Assembly (NCBI GenBank): GCA_004154925.1 | Contig: QJNS01000025.1 | Location: 1-64,000, forward strand | Direction of reading: 5' to 3' | Source of the DNA: Monosporascus cannonballus | Taxonomy: Eukaryota; Ascomycota; Sordariomycetes; Xylariales | Length of the DNA stretch: 64,000 nt | In this document: positions 54,230 through 64,000 of the stretch, in pieces | Layout: each line of letters opens with the position of its first letter | How positions within the stretch are numbered: position 1 is the first letter of the stretch | Translations under genes and position numbers: made by a program | Notes under the pieces: generated by a model | Databases searched by the model: none | What the model was told of the DNA's origin: nothing | What the model saw: the letters and a program-made list of their open reading frames with translations, nothing else

Positions 54230-54942
54230 GGCGGCGGATGCTTGTGCGAGAGAGACGAGTAGGTAGTCAAGTAGGTATAGGAAGGAAATATCGGGATCCC
54301 AGCAGATGGGGACTTATCTGCTACGGGTCGTCTTGGAGATCAGCTCTATAACATCAGAGACGAAAATGTGAAGGTGTACGAAATATGCAAAAGTTTATTA
54401 TACAGGTCAAAGTTGGAAGCAGTCGGTAGCCGGTGATTGCGAGGCAAGCAATAAGAGGCAACCGGACGACATGAAGGAATAAACCATCGATGCCGATAAC
54501 ACTTTTTTTTTTTAACATACCAGAGTTTTTGATATGTAGAAAGAGGCGACTGAGCTTGAGGGTCCAGCTCCAAAATTTTTACCTTCTCAAAACTGGGGCT
54601 CTCGGGGCCCTAGTACGCGCCTAGACCCGCTAAGCAGGGTCTCTAACTGGAGATACAAGCTGCTCATTGGTTGTTAAACCTTATAACCCCGCCGTTTTGC
54701 TCCTTATGTAAGCAGGTGCCCCAATAGAAGATCTAGTACTAGTGGGACAGTATAGTATAATCGGGTTTCTTCAAATCGTAATATTCAATCCGTTCCTCAT
54801 ACTTATTATACTGTACCTACACGACGTAAAGGTGGAAACACCGATTACCTCACCCGGTCAAGGTTGGTGGTCTCACGCCCAAAACTTATCCATGGGCTAA
54901 AGTCCCCCCTTTCTTTTCACTGTCGGATTTGAACCCTCAAAC
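54230..54942. promoter_or_regulatory. Shared upstream region of rpo41 and atp25
   Basis: 713 bp between divergent start codons of two genes for mitochondria. It contains a poly-T run near 54505. No specific site is assigned. Confidence 0.5.
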
Positions 54943-56565
54943 ATGGTGGTGAAGAGAGCCTTGACAGCACACGGCTGCTATCAATGCCGCTCAGCTGTCT
55001 TGAGGCTCTTTACGAGCCCCTTTTCCCCGGCGTCTTTCACCAGGATTACGACTCCTCTAACGACACAATCTGGAACTGTAGCTTTGCCTCTTATAAAAAG
55101 GTTCTCTTCTACAATTCGGGAAACTGAGTCCTCGAGTGACCAACATGCCAGTGAACAGCACTTAGAGGACGACGGCGTTGCCAAGAACGAGGGAGAAGCA
55201 CATGTCCTGCCTGAGGATTCGAGCGCATCCGATGTCCCATGGTATTTGCAGGTTGAACCCCCAAGACATGTGGCGACCGTAGAACCGCCACCCTTGCCGG
55301 AAATCCCACCAGACTCACCGGCCGTCGTTGGTTCTTTGGTGGAATATGCATCGGAGGAGTTGGGACTGGACGATCTGTCTCTTCTAGACCTCCGAAAACT
55401 TGACCCGCCGCCAGCTCTCGGTCCCAATTTATTCATGCTGTTTGGTACGGCCCGGAGTGAGCGCCACCTCAACGTCTCGGCCGGACGCTTACTTCGCTGG
55501 CTTAGATACAAACACCGAATCTGGGCTGATGCTGACGGCTTGCTTGGGCCCAATGAGCGCAAGACCAAGCTGCGGAGGAAGGCGAAGCGCGCGAAGCTCC
55601 TAGGGACGATGGGTACCGACGATACAGATGATGGAATAAGCACTGGCTGGATATGTGTCAATCTTGGCACTATCGGACGCGGTGGAGGGGAGTCCGCGGT
55701 CCTGGATGAGGGCGGCCGCGTTGCTGGTTTCGGCGTGGTGCAAAGCGGCTTTACCATAGTCGTTCAAATCATGACCGAGTATCGGAGGGCCGAGCTGGAT
55801 TTAGAGGCGCTTTGGTTGAACACTCTCAACCCACCTACCTTGAAAGAATCACTACCGTCGGTGGCAGGTCCGAGGAAGACCAAAAAGAACATCGACCTGC
55901 ACCCCTTAGAGAAGGCCTTGCTTTCTAGTTCACCAACACGACCAAACGCACGAAATAGCCGAGCCAAGAACTCGCCTTTTGGTCAAGCCTCGTTTTACTC
56001 GACAAAAGCGGACCACCTCCGCGGCTCCCCCGAGGAGCTGTCTCATCTTCTAAGTTATGACTTCCAACAAAAAGGGCGAGTGCTAAACCTTCTTCGAGCT
56101 CGTCTCAACGAACTCGCACCCGGCGATGCCCGTCGAACTCCAGGAGAAACTAGAGATGGGCAGGTATCGACGCCGTTTCTAGCGCTCTTCGAGCTAGCAG
56201 CCAAACACCTCCCCAAAAGTGAGACATGGGAATACCGGCTCGTGGTCCAGGCCAAAGCTCGCAAGTCGGGCCATACCGGTTCCATCGCGACGCTCGACGA
56301 CGCGCGCGATCTGATCCAAGAGATGCGCCTGTCTGGCCTCGAGGCCACGAGGGAGCACTACCTACAGCTCCTAACCAGCATCTACAGCTCGAGCGACGCC
56401 GACACGAAGGAGCAGTCGCAGCTCGCCGTCGAGCTGCTGCGGACCATGCACCAGCAGGGGCAAGGCATACTCGCCAACGACGTCGTGGCGAAGATCATCG
56501 AGGCCAAGCTGCTGTCCGGGCAGCAGGGGTCGGGGTCCGGCATCGAGCTCGCCGAGCGCCTATGA
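54943..56565 (+). CDS. atp25: ATP25-like ATP synthase assembly factor, mitochondrial (truncated reading frame)
   Basis: The frame as read is 540 aa. Atp25 is cleaved in yeast into an N-terminal ribosome-silencing-factor (RsfS-like) domain and a C-terminal part that stabilises ATP9 mRNA and helps the F0 ring form. A presequence-like N-terminus is followed by 'DVPWYLQVE', 'LGLDDLSLLDLRKLDPPPALG', 'FMLFGTARSERHLNVSA', 'YKHRIWADADGLLGPNERKTKLRRKAKRAKL' and 'TGWICVNLGTIG'. The C-terminal domain begins near 370. The frame stops at TGA 56563-56565 just after GIELAERL. The same frame continues with family-like sequence (next entry), so the stop looks like a nonsense change or sequence error. Confidence 0.88.
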   Translation: MVVKRALTAHGCYQCRSAVLRLFTSPFSPASFTRITTPLTTQSGTVALPLIKRFSSTIRETESSSDQHASEQHLEDDGVAKNEGEAHVLPEDSSASDVPWYLQVEPPRHVATVEPPPLPEIPPDSPAVVGSLVEYASEELGLDDLSLLDLRKLDPPPALGPNLFMLFGTARSERHLNVSAGRLLRWLRYKHRIWADADGLLGPNERKTKLRRKAKRAKLLGTMGTDDTDDGISTGWICVNLGTIGRGGGESAVLDEGGRVAGFGVVQSGFTIVVQIMTEYRRAELDLEALWLNTLNPPTLKESLPSVAGPRKTKKNIDLHPLEKALLSSSPTRPNARNSRAKNSPFGQASFYSTKADHLRGSPEELSHLLSYDFQQKGRVLNLLRARLNELAPGDARRTPGETRDGQVSTPFLALFELAAKHLPKSETWEYRLVVQAKARKSGHTGSIATLDDARDLIQEMRLSGLEATREHYLQLLTSIYSSSDADTKEQSQLAVELLRTMHQQGQGILANDVVAKIIEAKLLSGQQGSGSGIELAERL

Positions 56566-56991
56566 CACCTGGCGGTCCAGGTCGAGTTGCCGTGCCCGGA
56601 CGAGCCGACCCTCACGCGGCTCATGACGGCCTATGCCGCGCGCGGCCACTGGGAGGTCTTCTGGGAGGCCTGGTACAGCCCCCGGCGCTACCTACGTCCG
56701 CGCCCGTGCGCCCTGTACCTCCACGTCTTCCGCACCGCGGCCGCCACCCGGGACCCCTCCCTGTGCAGCGTGGTTGCGCGCCAGTGCTTCCAGGAGATGC
56801 TCTTCGGGGACCCGGCTGTCCGGCCCGTCGGCAATGTGTGCGACGCCCTCCTGCAGTGCGTCCGCGTCGCGGATCGGGGGGGGGCCCGAGAAGCACGCTG
56901 ATACCATCACGGCGGACGCCAGGGTGCCGGGAGGATGCTGGCTAACCGCGAGTTCGTCGGGTTTGTCAGGACTCTCAAGAACATGGGTTGA
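56566..56991 (+). pseudogene. atp25: C-terminal continuation of atp25, out of reach of the ribosome
   Basis: Directly after the TGA, in the same frame, come 'HLAVQVELPCPDEPTLTRLM', 'AYAARGHWEVFWEAWYSP', 'CFQEMLFGDPAVRP' and 'VCDALLQCVRVAD'. Atp25 proteins carry a tail of this type. At a run of nine G (56876-56884) the expected reading moves to another frame ('PEKHADTITADARVPG'). Near 56930 it returns to the first frame and ends 'MLANREFVGFVRTLKNMG' with TGA at 56989-56991. The tail therefore needs one stop and two frame changes to be explained. Confidence 0.75.
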
Positions 56992-57478
56992 ATGGACGTT
57001 TGGCGGAAGCCACATGAGGTTTGAGGGATGACTCGAAAAGTAAGGTTTTATGTTAAATCCAGAGGCCAGCAGACTGCGATCTTTCAATAGAGTTATGAAG
57101 GGGCGGGATGTACAATACGTGGTAACCTGCATGCCACCAAAGTGTATATTCTACTTCACGAGGAGATACCATAACACGGTTGGGCATCACTTGAAAGCCT
57201 CCGAACCTCCAGGGAAACGGCTGCGCAAACATACTCATGTGATAGGACTTATTTGCCCCTTTCCTTTACATACAAATACCATCCGTAGTAGAGTTCGTAA
57301 AGGATTCGTCCGTGTATTCAACGTGCCACATCTTCCCGCAAAACGACGCCTCCCAGATCACGTCCAAATGGGTATGCCGTAAACGCCGAATATGCATTTC
57401 ATTTCCTTACAATCCTCTCACCGCATTTCATCTTCATCTACTTTCCGATCCCGCGCCCTGTCCATCCCCGTCCTCCCC
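56992..57478. other. Convergent intergenic spacer
   Basis: 3' flanks of atp25 and the exopolyphosphatase gene. No gene recognised. Confidence 0.6.
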
Positions 57479-58794
57479 CTAGGCACTCAGAGCCGCCCTC
57501 ATAGCCTCCCTAAGCAGAGGCGCGACCTGCTTTCGACTGCTCTGCAAACTGCCCTGGGTCCAGCAGGCCCTCCACTCCTGCTGCTGCTGCTGCTGCGCGG
57601 CATCATCCCCCCGCGGCATCGCGTCCCGCGCGCCGTCGCCCCAGGTCCGCAGCCCCAGAGTCCCCGCGTGCGCCTCGGCGAACCGGCACGCGCAGTCGAC
57701 GGCCCGCGGCCCGCCGCGCCCCCACACCAGCAGCTCGCGCCCGAAGACGCCGTCGGCCTCGCTCGCCGTCAGCACGGCGACGACGTCGAGCCCGCGCTCC
57801 GCGGCCCACGCGCCCAGCGCCTCCGCCAGCTCCTCGGCGCCGCCGCCCGCCTTTCGCACCAGGAAGGAGAGCGGGCGCGGCACCGACGACGTGCCGAGCT
57901 TCAGCCTCGGCTTCGGCGGCGCCGGCGAGGCGGGGGCGGGGCCCTCGGTCCACTCCTTGTAGTCCTTGCGGAGGATGTCGCGCAGCGACAGCGCCGAGAG
58001 GTCGCGCTTGAGCTCCGAGAGTCGCCCGAAGAACGCCGCCCGGTCGTACTTTTCGCCGTCGGGGGCGCCCCGGAGCTTGGCCTCGGCGTACGCGACGGCG
58101 CGCTCGTCGTGCGCCGTCGTCTTGTGCGGGTCGCCGAGAATCTTGGTGTCGATCAGGATGGGGGCGAGGGCCAGGCGTGCGAGGTGGGCGTCGGTCTGCG
58201 CGTCCTCGTCCAGGGCGTCCCAGGCGTCCCTGCACAGTCCGACGATGAGGCTCGCGCAGCTGCCACTCTTCTCGATCACGCGCGGGTCGGCGTCCCGCGG
58301 CACCGCGCCCTCGTCCTCGTGGTGGTCCACGCAGCCGGTGACCCGGCCACCGTACGCGCGGCCCAGGGGCCCCGTCAGCGCGTTGTGGTCCACGAGCAGC
58401 CACCGCGTGTCCTCGGGCCGCAGGGCGTCCGGGGCGGGCAGCTCGGACAAGGTTAGCACGTCACCGGGCGTCAGCGACGAGGCGCCCAGCGCGGCGCCGA
58501 ATTCCGGCCGCAGCGCCAGGTCGTCGCGGGGTAGGTTGCACAGCGGGATGTGCAGGGCGTGCGGCGGCGCATTGCTGCGGAGGTAGGCGAGCAGGAGCGC
58601 CGAGCACAGCGAGTCGAGATCTGGAGGCCGCTGAGTACTTGATCTCTTGCGTATGCCCATGGGACAGAGGGGGAATTACCGGCCGACTCGTTGCCCACCA
58701 CGAAGGTCAGTGGACTCTGTCGCTTCGATGGCAGGGCAGCCAGGGCTGAACGAGCCGCCGCCAGGAATGCTTGGAGGGTCTTCCTCTGCGCCAT
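57479..58794 (-). CDS. ppx1: Exopolyphosphatase (DHH/DHHA2 phosphoesterase)
   Basis: Two exons on the minus strand: 58794-58680 and 58620-57479; 418 aa. The intron has GTAATT...CTCCAG. The enzyme removes terminal phosphate from polyphosphate. Exon 1 (MAQRKTLQAFLAAARSAL) ends in the metal-binding 'VVGNESAD', and the next exon supplies 'LDSLCSALLLAYL'. Without this splice the first metal motif is lost. Further DHH-family motifs are 'WLLVDHNAL' near 120 and 'GCVDHHEDEG' near 138, then 'KSGSCASLIV', 'ILIDTKILGDPHKTTAHDERA' and a C-terminal DHHA2-like region with 'GADGVFGRELLVWG'-type sequence. Length and motif order match fungal Ppx1. The C-terminus carries a Gln run. Very high GC content leaves long antisense open frames. 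Confidence 0.9.
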
Positions 58795-61700
58795 GTTAAA
58801 AGTGAAAGTACAAGGTCCTGCAGAGTACGGTGGGATTTTCTCGTGTTGGTCAAATTTCGTTGAAGAGATCTTTCTCTCCTTGATGGGCAGCGTCGTGGTA
58901 TATGTACCATCAAATCAGCATGAGACAATGACATAGTTCTCCTTTAAGTCGATACTCCGGTTATAAAGATATTACGGAAAGTGGATTAGTATTGTAAAAT
59001 GGTGCTCCACTATCACAAACTCATCAAGTCGCTGAAGGAGCTGTTCAGCAAAACATAGCGGCCTCCCGGAAGAAATATAACCGCCGCGTTCTAATTTCAT
59101 ACATCCATGACACAATCAGTCAGTCGCAGATGTCTCCGTTATGGTTCTCTTACCTTAGGCAGCGAGAAAAGATCGACAGTGGCTACCCCAGCTCAAGGGT
59201 GATTTTAAGGGGTAATTAGAAGCACCCCTTAGATACATACCTTCGCGGTGCGCACACGAGAAATTAACCAATTTTTTTTCGTATCTCGATTAAAATCCAT
59301 TGCACTTAAGCAGGACTGGTTCCACTATATGCGCTGCTAGTCTCAGTGTCGGTCTCATTGGGCGTTTATACTACACAGAATACCAGTATGGCATTTCTTG
59401 CTCTACTATGTACTGCACACACGCGCGGCCCAGTGGCCATAATAGGCATTGGTCCAGTATTAGGTTTGATGAATGGACATGTACCCATCTTTATTCGATA
59501 AGTAGGTTCTTGAGAGACTTGGGGGCGATATAGTCTGTAGTCTGTAAGAGTTCGACCGCCCCCGGCGCTGAAGCTGTCGCGATGACAGAAGGTGGAAGAT
59601 ATGTTCATTAGTGTACTCCGGTACCGCAACGGGCCAGGGGCACATGAGGGACATGAACAGCTCGTCTTGATATGTACGGTGCTGGTGCTATGGCTGAAAG
59701 CTTTTATACCACTTGATTATGAGTTTGATGGTCCATGGTTCCTGGAGAGTATCATGTTAAAACACGAGTCAGAACCCAGGATGGTGTTTGAAGAGTCCCC
59801 CGTTCAGAGAGGCATGGCTATCTTGGCCACGGCAGCCGTGGGTGACATTGTCCTCGTCAGTCTCGTTAGCCTTCAGACGCCTGTGAACTAATATGGACGG
59901 AATGGAAAGGGTATGTCAAGAGTATATGTATCAGTTGCGTCCCGCCAATGACACGGTCTCCCTAACGTAAAGCGTCTAAAAAGTCGATAACAATAGGGAT
60001 AATGTTGATAGAACTAGGAGTAGGTCCCGTCATAGCGTCTGTTCTCCTCGGGGTTCATTTGAAGTCTGTGGTTTGGCTCCGAATCCGTGGAGGCGCATCG
60101 ATGTCTCGCAATTGAGTGCCAATAGAGTCGATAACGGAGGAAATTCGAAAACTTTAGTAGAGGACTTCGGGGTCTCACTCCAGATGATTGCGGTTGGCTA
60201 TAGTGATGGATACCTCGAAAAGTTGTTTACATGGATTCTGCTGTTTGCGGCAAGCCCCTATTACGTAGGGGTAAGCAAAGATCAACATGCATGGCCCGAT
60301 ATAATCCGAGTATAAAGTAATTGACGTTAGAACCACAGTGGCATCCAGGCTGCAGTCCGGATGTACCTGGCGATGTATAGAGGTACTTGCGGTGCACACG
60401 TAGTCCATCTTCTCATCTCCCTTTAAATTGCGCGTCCATACATGGGGAGCGTTCGCCATGGACAAAGTGACGCTTCGCACTGTTTTCATTGCTTCACTGA
60501 CATTATGATAATGGGAATGGCGTATGGAGCTGACGAAGGTAAAGTTAAACGAATACCTAGTCCGTACCTAGGCAATCAAACTCGTTTCCGTGGTTGGAGG
60601 CCACAAACCAGCTTGGTATCGTGCCTTCCGCTGGAGAACCTACCGACTGCAGTATCATCCGAACGATACCTACCGATAATGTATGGAGGGCATAGCTCCA
60701 TATCCAATCCTAGAATTATACACAATCGGTATCACCCCCGGCCAAACAGGTAGACTACCTTCAGGCGGATGTAGAGGAGAGGAGGTGAGCCAAGTATAGC
60801 GGATACTTATCCCTGACCATGAACTGGGCCGGTCGTGCTGCACAGCTAGCCCCAAATCTGTGAGAGTAGGCCCGATAAGCAAGCGTTCCTGCTGTTTTCC
60901 AGAGTGAGACCTGACGGCCATGAGTCCTCGAAGCAGGAGGCTAGTAGGTAGTTAGACTAGGGAACAGTCTCTGGGGACTGACTGCACGTCCGACCACCTT
61001 TCCCGCTCAGGAGGCGAGATAGCGGACACAGTCTTCACACCGCTGCTTCTTAGGTGAGCGACCTACTGCGGGCGATCCGGTCACGACGCATGAATTCGTG
61101 GCAATTCATACTTTACCGGTTCTTATTGCATATCAGCCTGTCCATGTGGAGCTTGGACGGCTGTCGGCGATCGAGGGATATGTCAAGCATAGCGGTACAG
61201 GACAGGGCGCGCCCCTTGCGAAGCAAGCCGTGAGCCTGGTGATAACGCAGTGGATGTACCGGTACATCGTATATTTGTATGGCGGCAGTGTCCAGTGATT
61301 ATGTAAAGCTGCCTAGTCCAGTACGCTGATCCGACTGTCGAATGCAAGCACCAGGGCAAAGTAATCTCCGGAATGCAACCCTCCAAGATGAGTAGGGGTC
61401 TCCCAGTTGGAGCAACATACGTGGAGTGCGCTCCAAGGCCCCAGCGAGGGTGACGAACATCTTCAAGATGACATCTCCGTGCGAGAACGGTGACGCCGTC
61501 TCACTAGAGTGTTTCGCTGATTCACACTCTTCCCACGTCAGCAGCCCAGTTGTGCCGCAGATATGCGTTGATTCATACGAAGTCAAGGCATAGCGGGATA
61601 GGCTACTCGAGGGCGAGTTCGGGTTTCACTCCCATCTCGCCACCTCGTCAAGTTTCAGCCAGCGACACCAAGGAGAACTCCCCCCTAAGCACATTGTCGG

Positions 61701-62746
61701 ACGATGCCTTCCGACCCCGATCCACTCTTTGATAAATGACCAACCGTCATGTCCACATGACGTCGCTTTGGGGACCGACCAGGTAGCCTGTGGAAGTAGT
61801 TGGCAAATCCGGAACATGTTACCTTATTCTGCCTGGTCGTTCCTGCGATCGCCGCTGACCCCGGTATGGCAGTGGCGGTCTTAAGGCGAAGTGTGCAGTC
61901 TGGACGGCGGACTTGGTCGAGGCCATTGCTGCCCACCTTAACCGAACGGCAGCGGAGTTTCCTATTATTGCTGTTACTGTTGCTGTTGCCATTATTGCCA
62001 CTTCGTAGTCGAGTGGCGGTCAGATAGATATAGTGAGTTAGCCTGGGCATGGAGGAGAATCGTTGACTGGATTACTACTCCGGTGATATAGTGATGGGGA
62101 ATCTTTACGCTTAGTACAGCAAGGCCCACCGGGGCATAGAGCGCGTCCTAAGAGGTCCGTGATGTTCGCGATGGCCGACCTGCCTGCTCCTTTCTTTATT
62201 TCTGCGAGATTCTGTGACAGTAGACCTGGCTTTCGCAAACACAGCCCGGTTTGAGGTTGAGTAGTCATCCGTGGCCGGAGGGAGGCGTGATTTTGAACCG
62301 CGTAGGCTTGTTCGGATGTTTCGGCCAAAAGCGATGCGCTTACTAAGTGAACGCAAATACGTTGATCAATTCGGGACGCCGGCCAAGTGTTGACACTTTA
62401 GTCTCGTTACCGGTCCTCTGTAATTGTTTATTCCGGGCGCCCCGAAGTTGAATTATTGATTGCTTATCCGTCTAGCCCAGGGGGTTTAGTAATCACGCGA
62501 CCACACACTAATCCATGATTTCTCATCGCAGACTATTAGTCCAGTCTTAAATAACATGACGTAGGTATACCAATGACACTTCCAGATTTGCAGCTTTTCA
62601 TCCGGGTAATCACTAATTCTCGAATTGCCCTCAAAGGAGTCTGATAGCCACATCGAGCAAAACAAAGCCCTTTCCGGTTATGACTGAGAGGTGGGTTTGA
62701 CGATGCAGAGGAACGAGTCAATTGTATGAGTGGCGTAATATATCCA
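58795..62746. other. Gene-poor region, nothing recognised
   Basis: Almost 4 kb with only short open frames (60-104 codons) and no recognisable domain on either strand. A trinucleotide-like run with units of tta/ttg/ctg occurs at about 61960-62000. Composition is near-normal, so this is not a RIP island. Relics too decayed to read by eye may be present. Confidence 0.45.
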
Positions 62747-64000
62747 TTAAGCCCTCATCGGATCAGAAAACTGTAGACACTCGACGATACGAGCTTCAGC
62801 ATCAAAGCTAGAACCCTTCCTCGCCCACTTTCGTAGCCTAGCCAGCACCCTGCCCTGAATCGCATGCATATCTGGGATAAAGGGGCGTAGCGTCGCGCAG
62901 CTGTCAGCCATCCACAGCAGGAGAAGACATGTCATGCAACCCTGCGAAAGCGACCAGAGATAAGGCGAGCGCTTGTCGATCATCTCGACAGCGTTATAAA
63001 GATAGCTTAGGCAAGAATCGATGCATATCTTGCACATGGCGGCTATGACCGGCAACGGTTCGCTGTATGGGTCGGAAAAGCCCACCGGGGACATTGGTGA
63101 TGATTCCCGCTGCCGTAAGATCGTCTGAAGGACGTAAGGTCGATGTATGATATGACTTGTGGCATAGTACCGGATTCTGAGTACGCGCAGGCGGTCGTTT
63201 GGCAGGGCTGTTGTGCCTTTCGGTGGCCGCAAAGCCTCGGGTATAGAGTTGTACCATTCTTCCAGTTGCCTACTGAGCTCAGAGGTAAGCACTTGGAGTC
63301 TCTGAAGTCCCAGATCCTGCCAGATCTTAGTCAGATCGTCGAGTCCTGATATGGACGTATTTGAGTGCGAGGGGGGTCCGTAGAGCGAGCAATGGATTCT
63401 GTTCATTAATCTCCTTATAGCGTTTTCTGCAATAGAACATATTATAATATCATCATCGCTCGGACCGGTGCTGTGTGGCAAGGGCATCTTGTCGCCTAAT
63501 GGCTCTATGCCACTCCTTGGGAGATCAAGCTCAGTTATTCGGTCACTGATAGGATTAGCATCAAGTCAAAAGCAAAGACGCCAAACGAGACTTTAGAGAA
63601 TAACTTACCATTCGAGCATAAAACACTGCCAAAAAACTCGCACTTCAGCATCTTCGAACTCGACGTGAGGGGCCTGCCGTGCGCGACTACCATGGTTTAG
63701 TGAGAGCCTTCATGGTTTTGTGTTTCTCAACATACCTTTCAACTAAATTTAGGAATACCTGTGATCCGTAATAGGCCATCTTCCAACTTTGTAGAGGCCT
63801 TCCAAGGTACGAGAAATACGAAGCGGCGAGGAGTAAGGCCTGACAAGTGGCTATGCTGGGCCTAAAGTTCCAAACAACATGGTGCAGTATGATGCGCAAC
63901 GCTGGCTGAAAGTAACCAAGGCCAAGAGCCTCATCATCTTCGGTCTCTTCTGAGGGCATGCAAACGGCTCCGAGAGCATACACACAAAAGCAGATAGCTG
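62747..64000 (-). CDS. Fungal-specific transcription factor, C-terminal part (runs off the window)
   Basis: Minus strand, partial. Exons run from beyond 64000 to 63736, then 63686-63609, then 63545-62747. Both introns have GT...AG (GTATGT...GTAG and GTAAGT...ATCAG). The product contains the middle-homology 'fungal_trans' domain seen in Zn2Cys6 activators: 'AICFCVYALGAV', 'GLGYFQPALRII', 'SIATCQALLLAASYFSYLGRPLQSWKMAYYGSQ', 'VRVFWQCFMLECDRITELDLPRSGI'. The domain is followed by a helical C-terminal region with 'RLRVLRIRYYATSHIIHRPYV'. The DNA-binding Zn2Cys6 cluster would be outside the window. The target genes are unknown. No lesion is visible in the part seen. Confidence 0.85.

Noticed and set aside
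57392..58456. A 354-codon plus-strand frame and a 266-codon minus-strand frame
   Set aside because: Both overlap the exopolyphosphatase gene in other frames and are compositional artefacts. The DHH motifs lie in the frame chosen.
59592..59891. A 99-codon frame in the gene-poor region
   Set aside because: No signal peptide, motif or homologue-like pattern, and no supporting splice signals.
1..64000. tRNA, rRNA, CRISPR arrays, telomeric repeats
   Set aside because: No cloverleaf with a GGTTCGAATCC-like arm in the right context, no regularly spaced repeats and no TTAGGG-type runs were seen on reading both strands.

Overview
The window is nuclear DNA of a filamentous ascomycete (Pezizomycotina, most likely a Sordariomycete). 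Protein-coding genes carry short 50-75 bp introns with GTANGT donors and CTAAC-like branch points. There is a family of HET (heterokaryon incompatibility) genes and an AT-rich transposon graveyard with the C-to-T / G-to-A damage of repeat-induced point mutation (RIP). The conserved genes are recognisably fungal: VPS15, V-ATPase c'', ARC1, RPO41, ATP25, mL44 and a plaA-type phospholipase.

Layout. (1) 1-18 kb is an accessory island. It holds a relic of a transcription-factor-like gene, a HET gene broken by two single-base deletions, an intact reverse-strand HET gene, a 3.2 kb RIP-mutated Fot1/pogo transposon with a nested 190 bp solo LTR, a decayed HET paralogue, a palindromic CAAGTC-rich repeat, and a large HET-ankyrin-ZZ gene. 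(2) 18-25.7 kb starts with a metallo-beta-lactamase-fold pseudogene, followed by a mitochondrion-type cPLA2, mitochondrial ribosomal protein mL44 and a four-exon small mitochondrial membrane protein. (3) 26.5-32.1 kb looks like the ruin of an aromatic-degradation cluster: aldehyde dehydrogenase, thiamine-diphosphate enzyme and FAD monooxygenase are all pseudogenes, and only an enol-lactonase-like alpha/beta hydrolase is intact. (4) 34.4-58.8 kb is a housekeeping block: an SH3 membrane protein, VPS15, V-ATPase c'', ARC1, a small secreted Cys-rich protein, RPO41, ATP25 (3' end interrupted) and an exopolyphosphatase. (5) 58.8-62.7 kb is nearly empty. It is followed by the C-terminal half of a fungal-specific transcription factor that runs off the window.

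Together: the left arm is a self/non-self recognition and transposon hotspot. Much of the centre serves mitochondria and endomembranes (mitochondrial transcription, translation, ATP synthase assembly and lipids; PI3-kinase and vacuolar acidification). Two pairs of mitochondrial genes are divergently arranged. The five metabolic and HET pseudogenes outside the AT-rich island decay by frameshift and nonsense rather than by RIP. No tRNA, rRNA, CRISPR or telomere repeat was seen.
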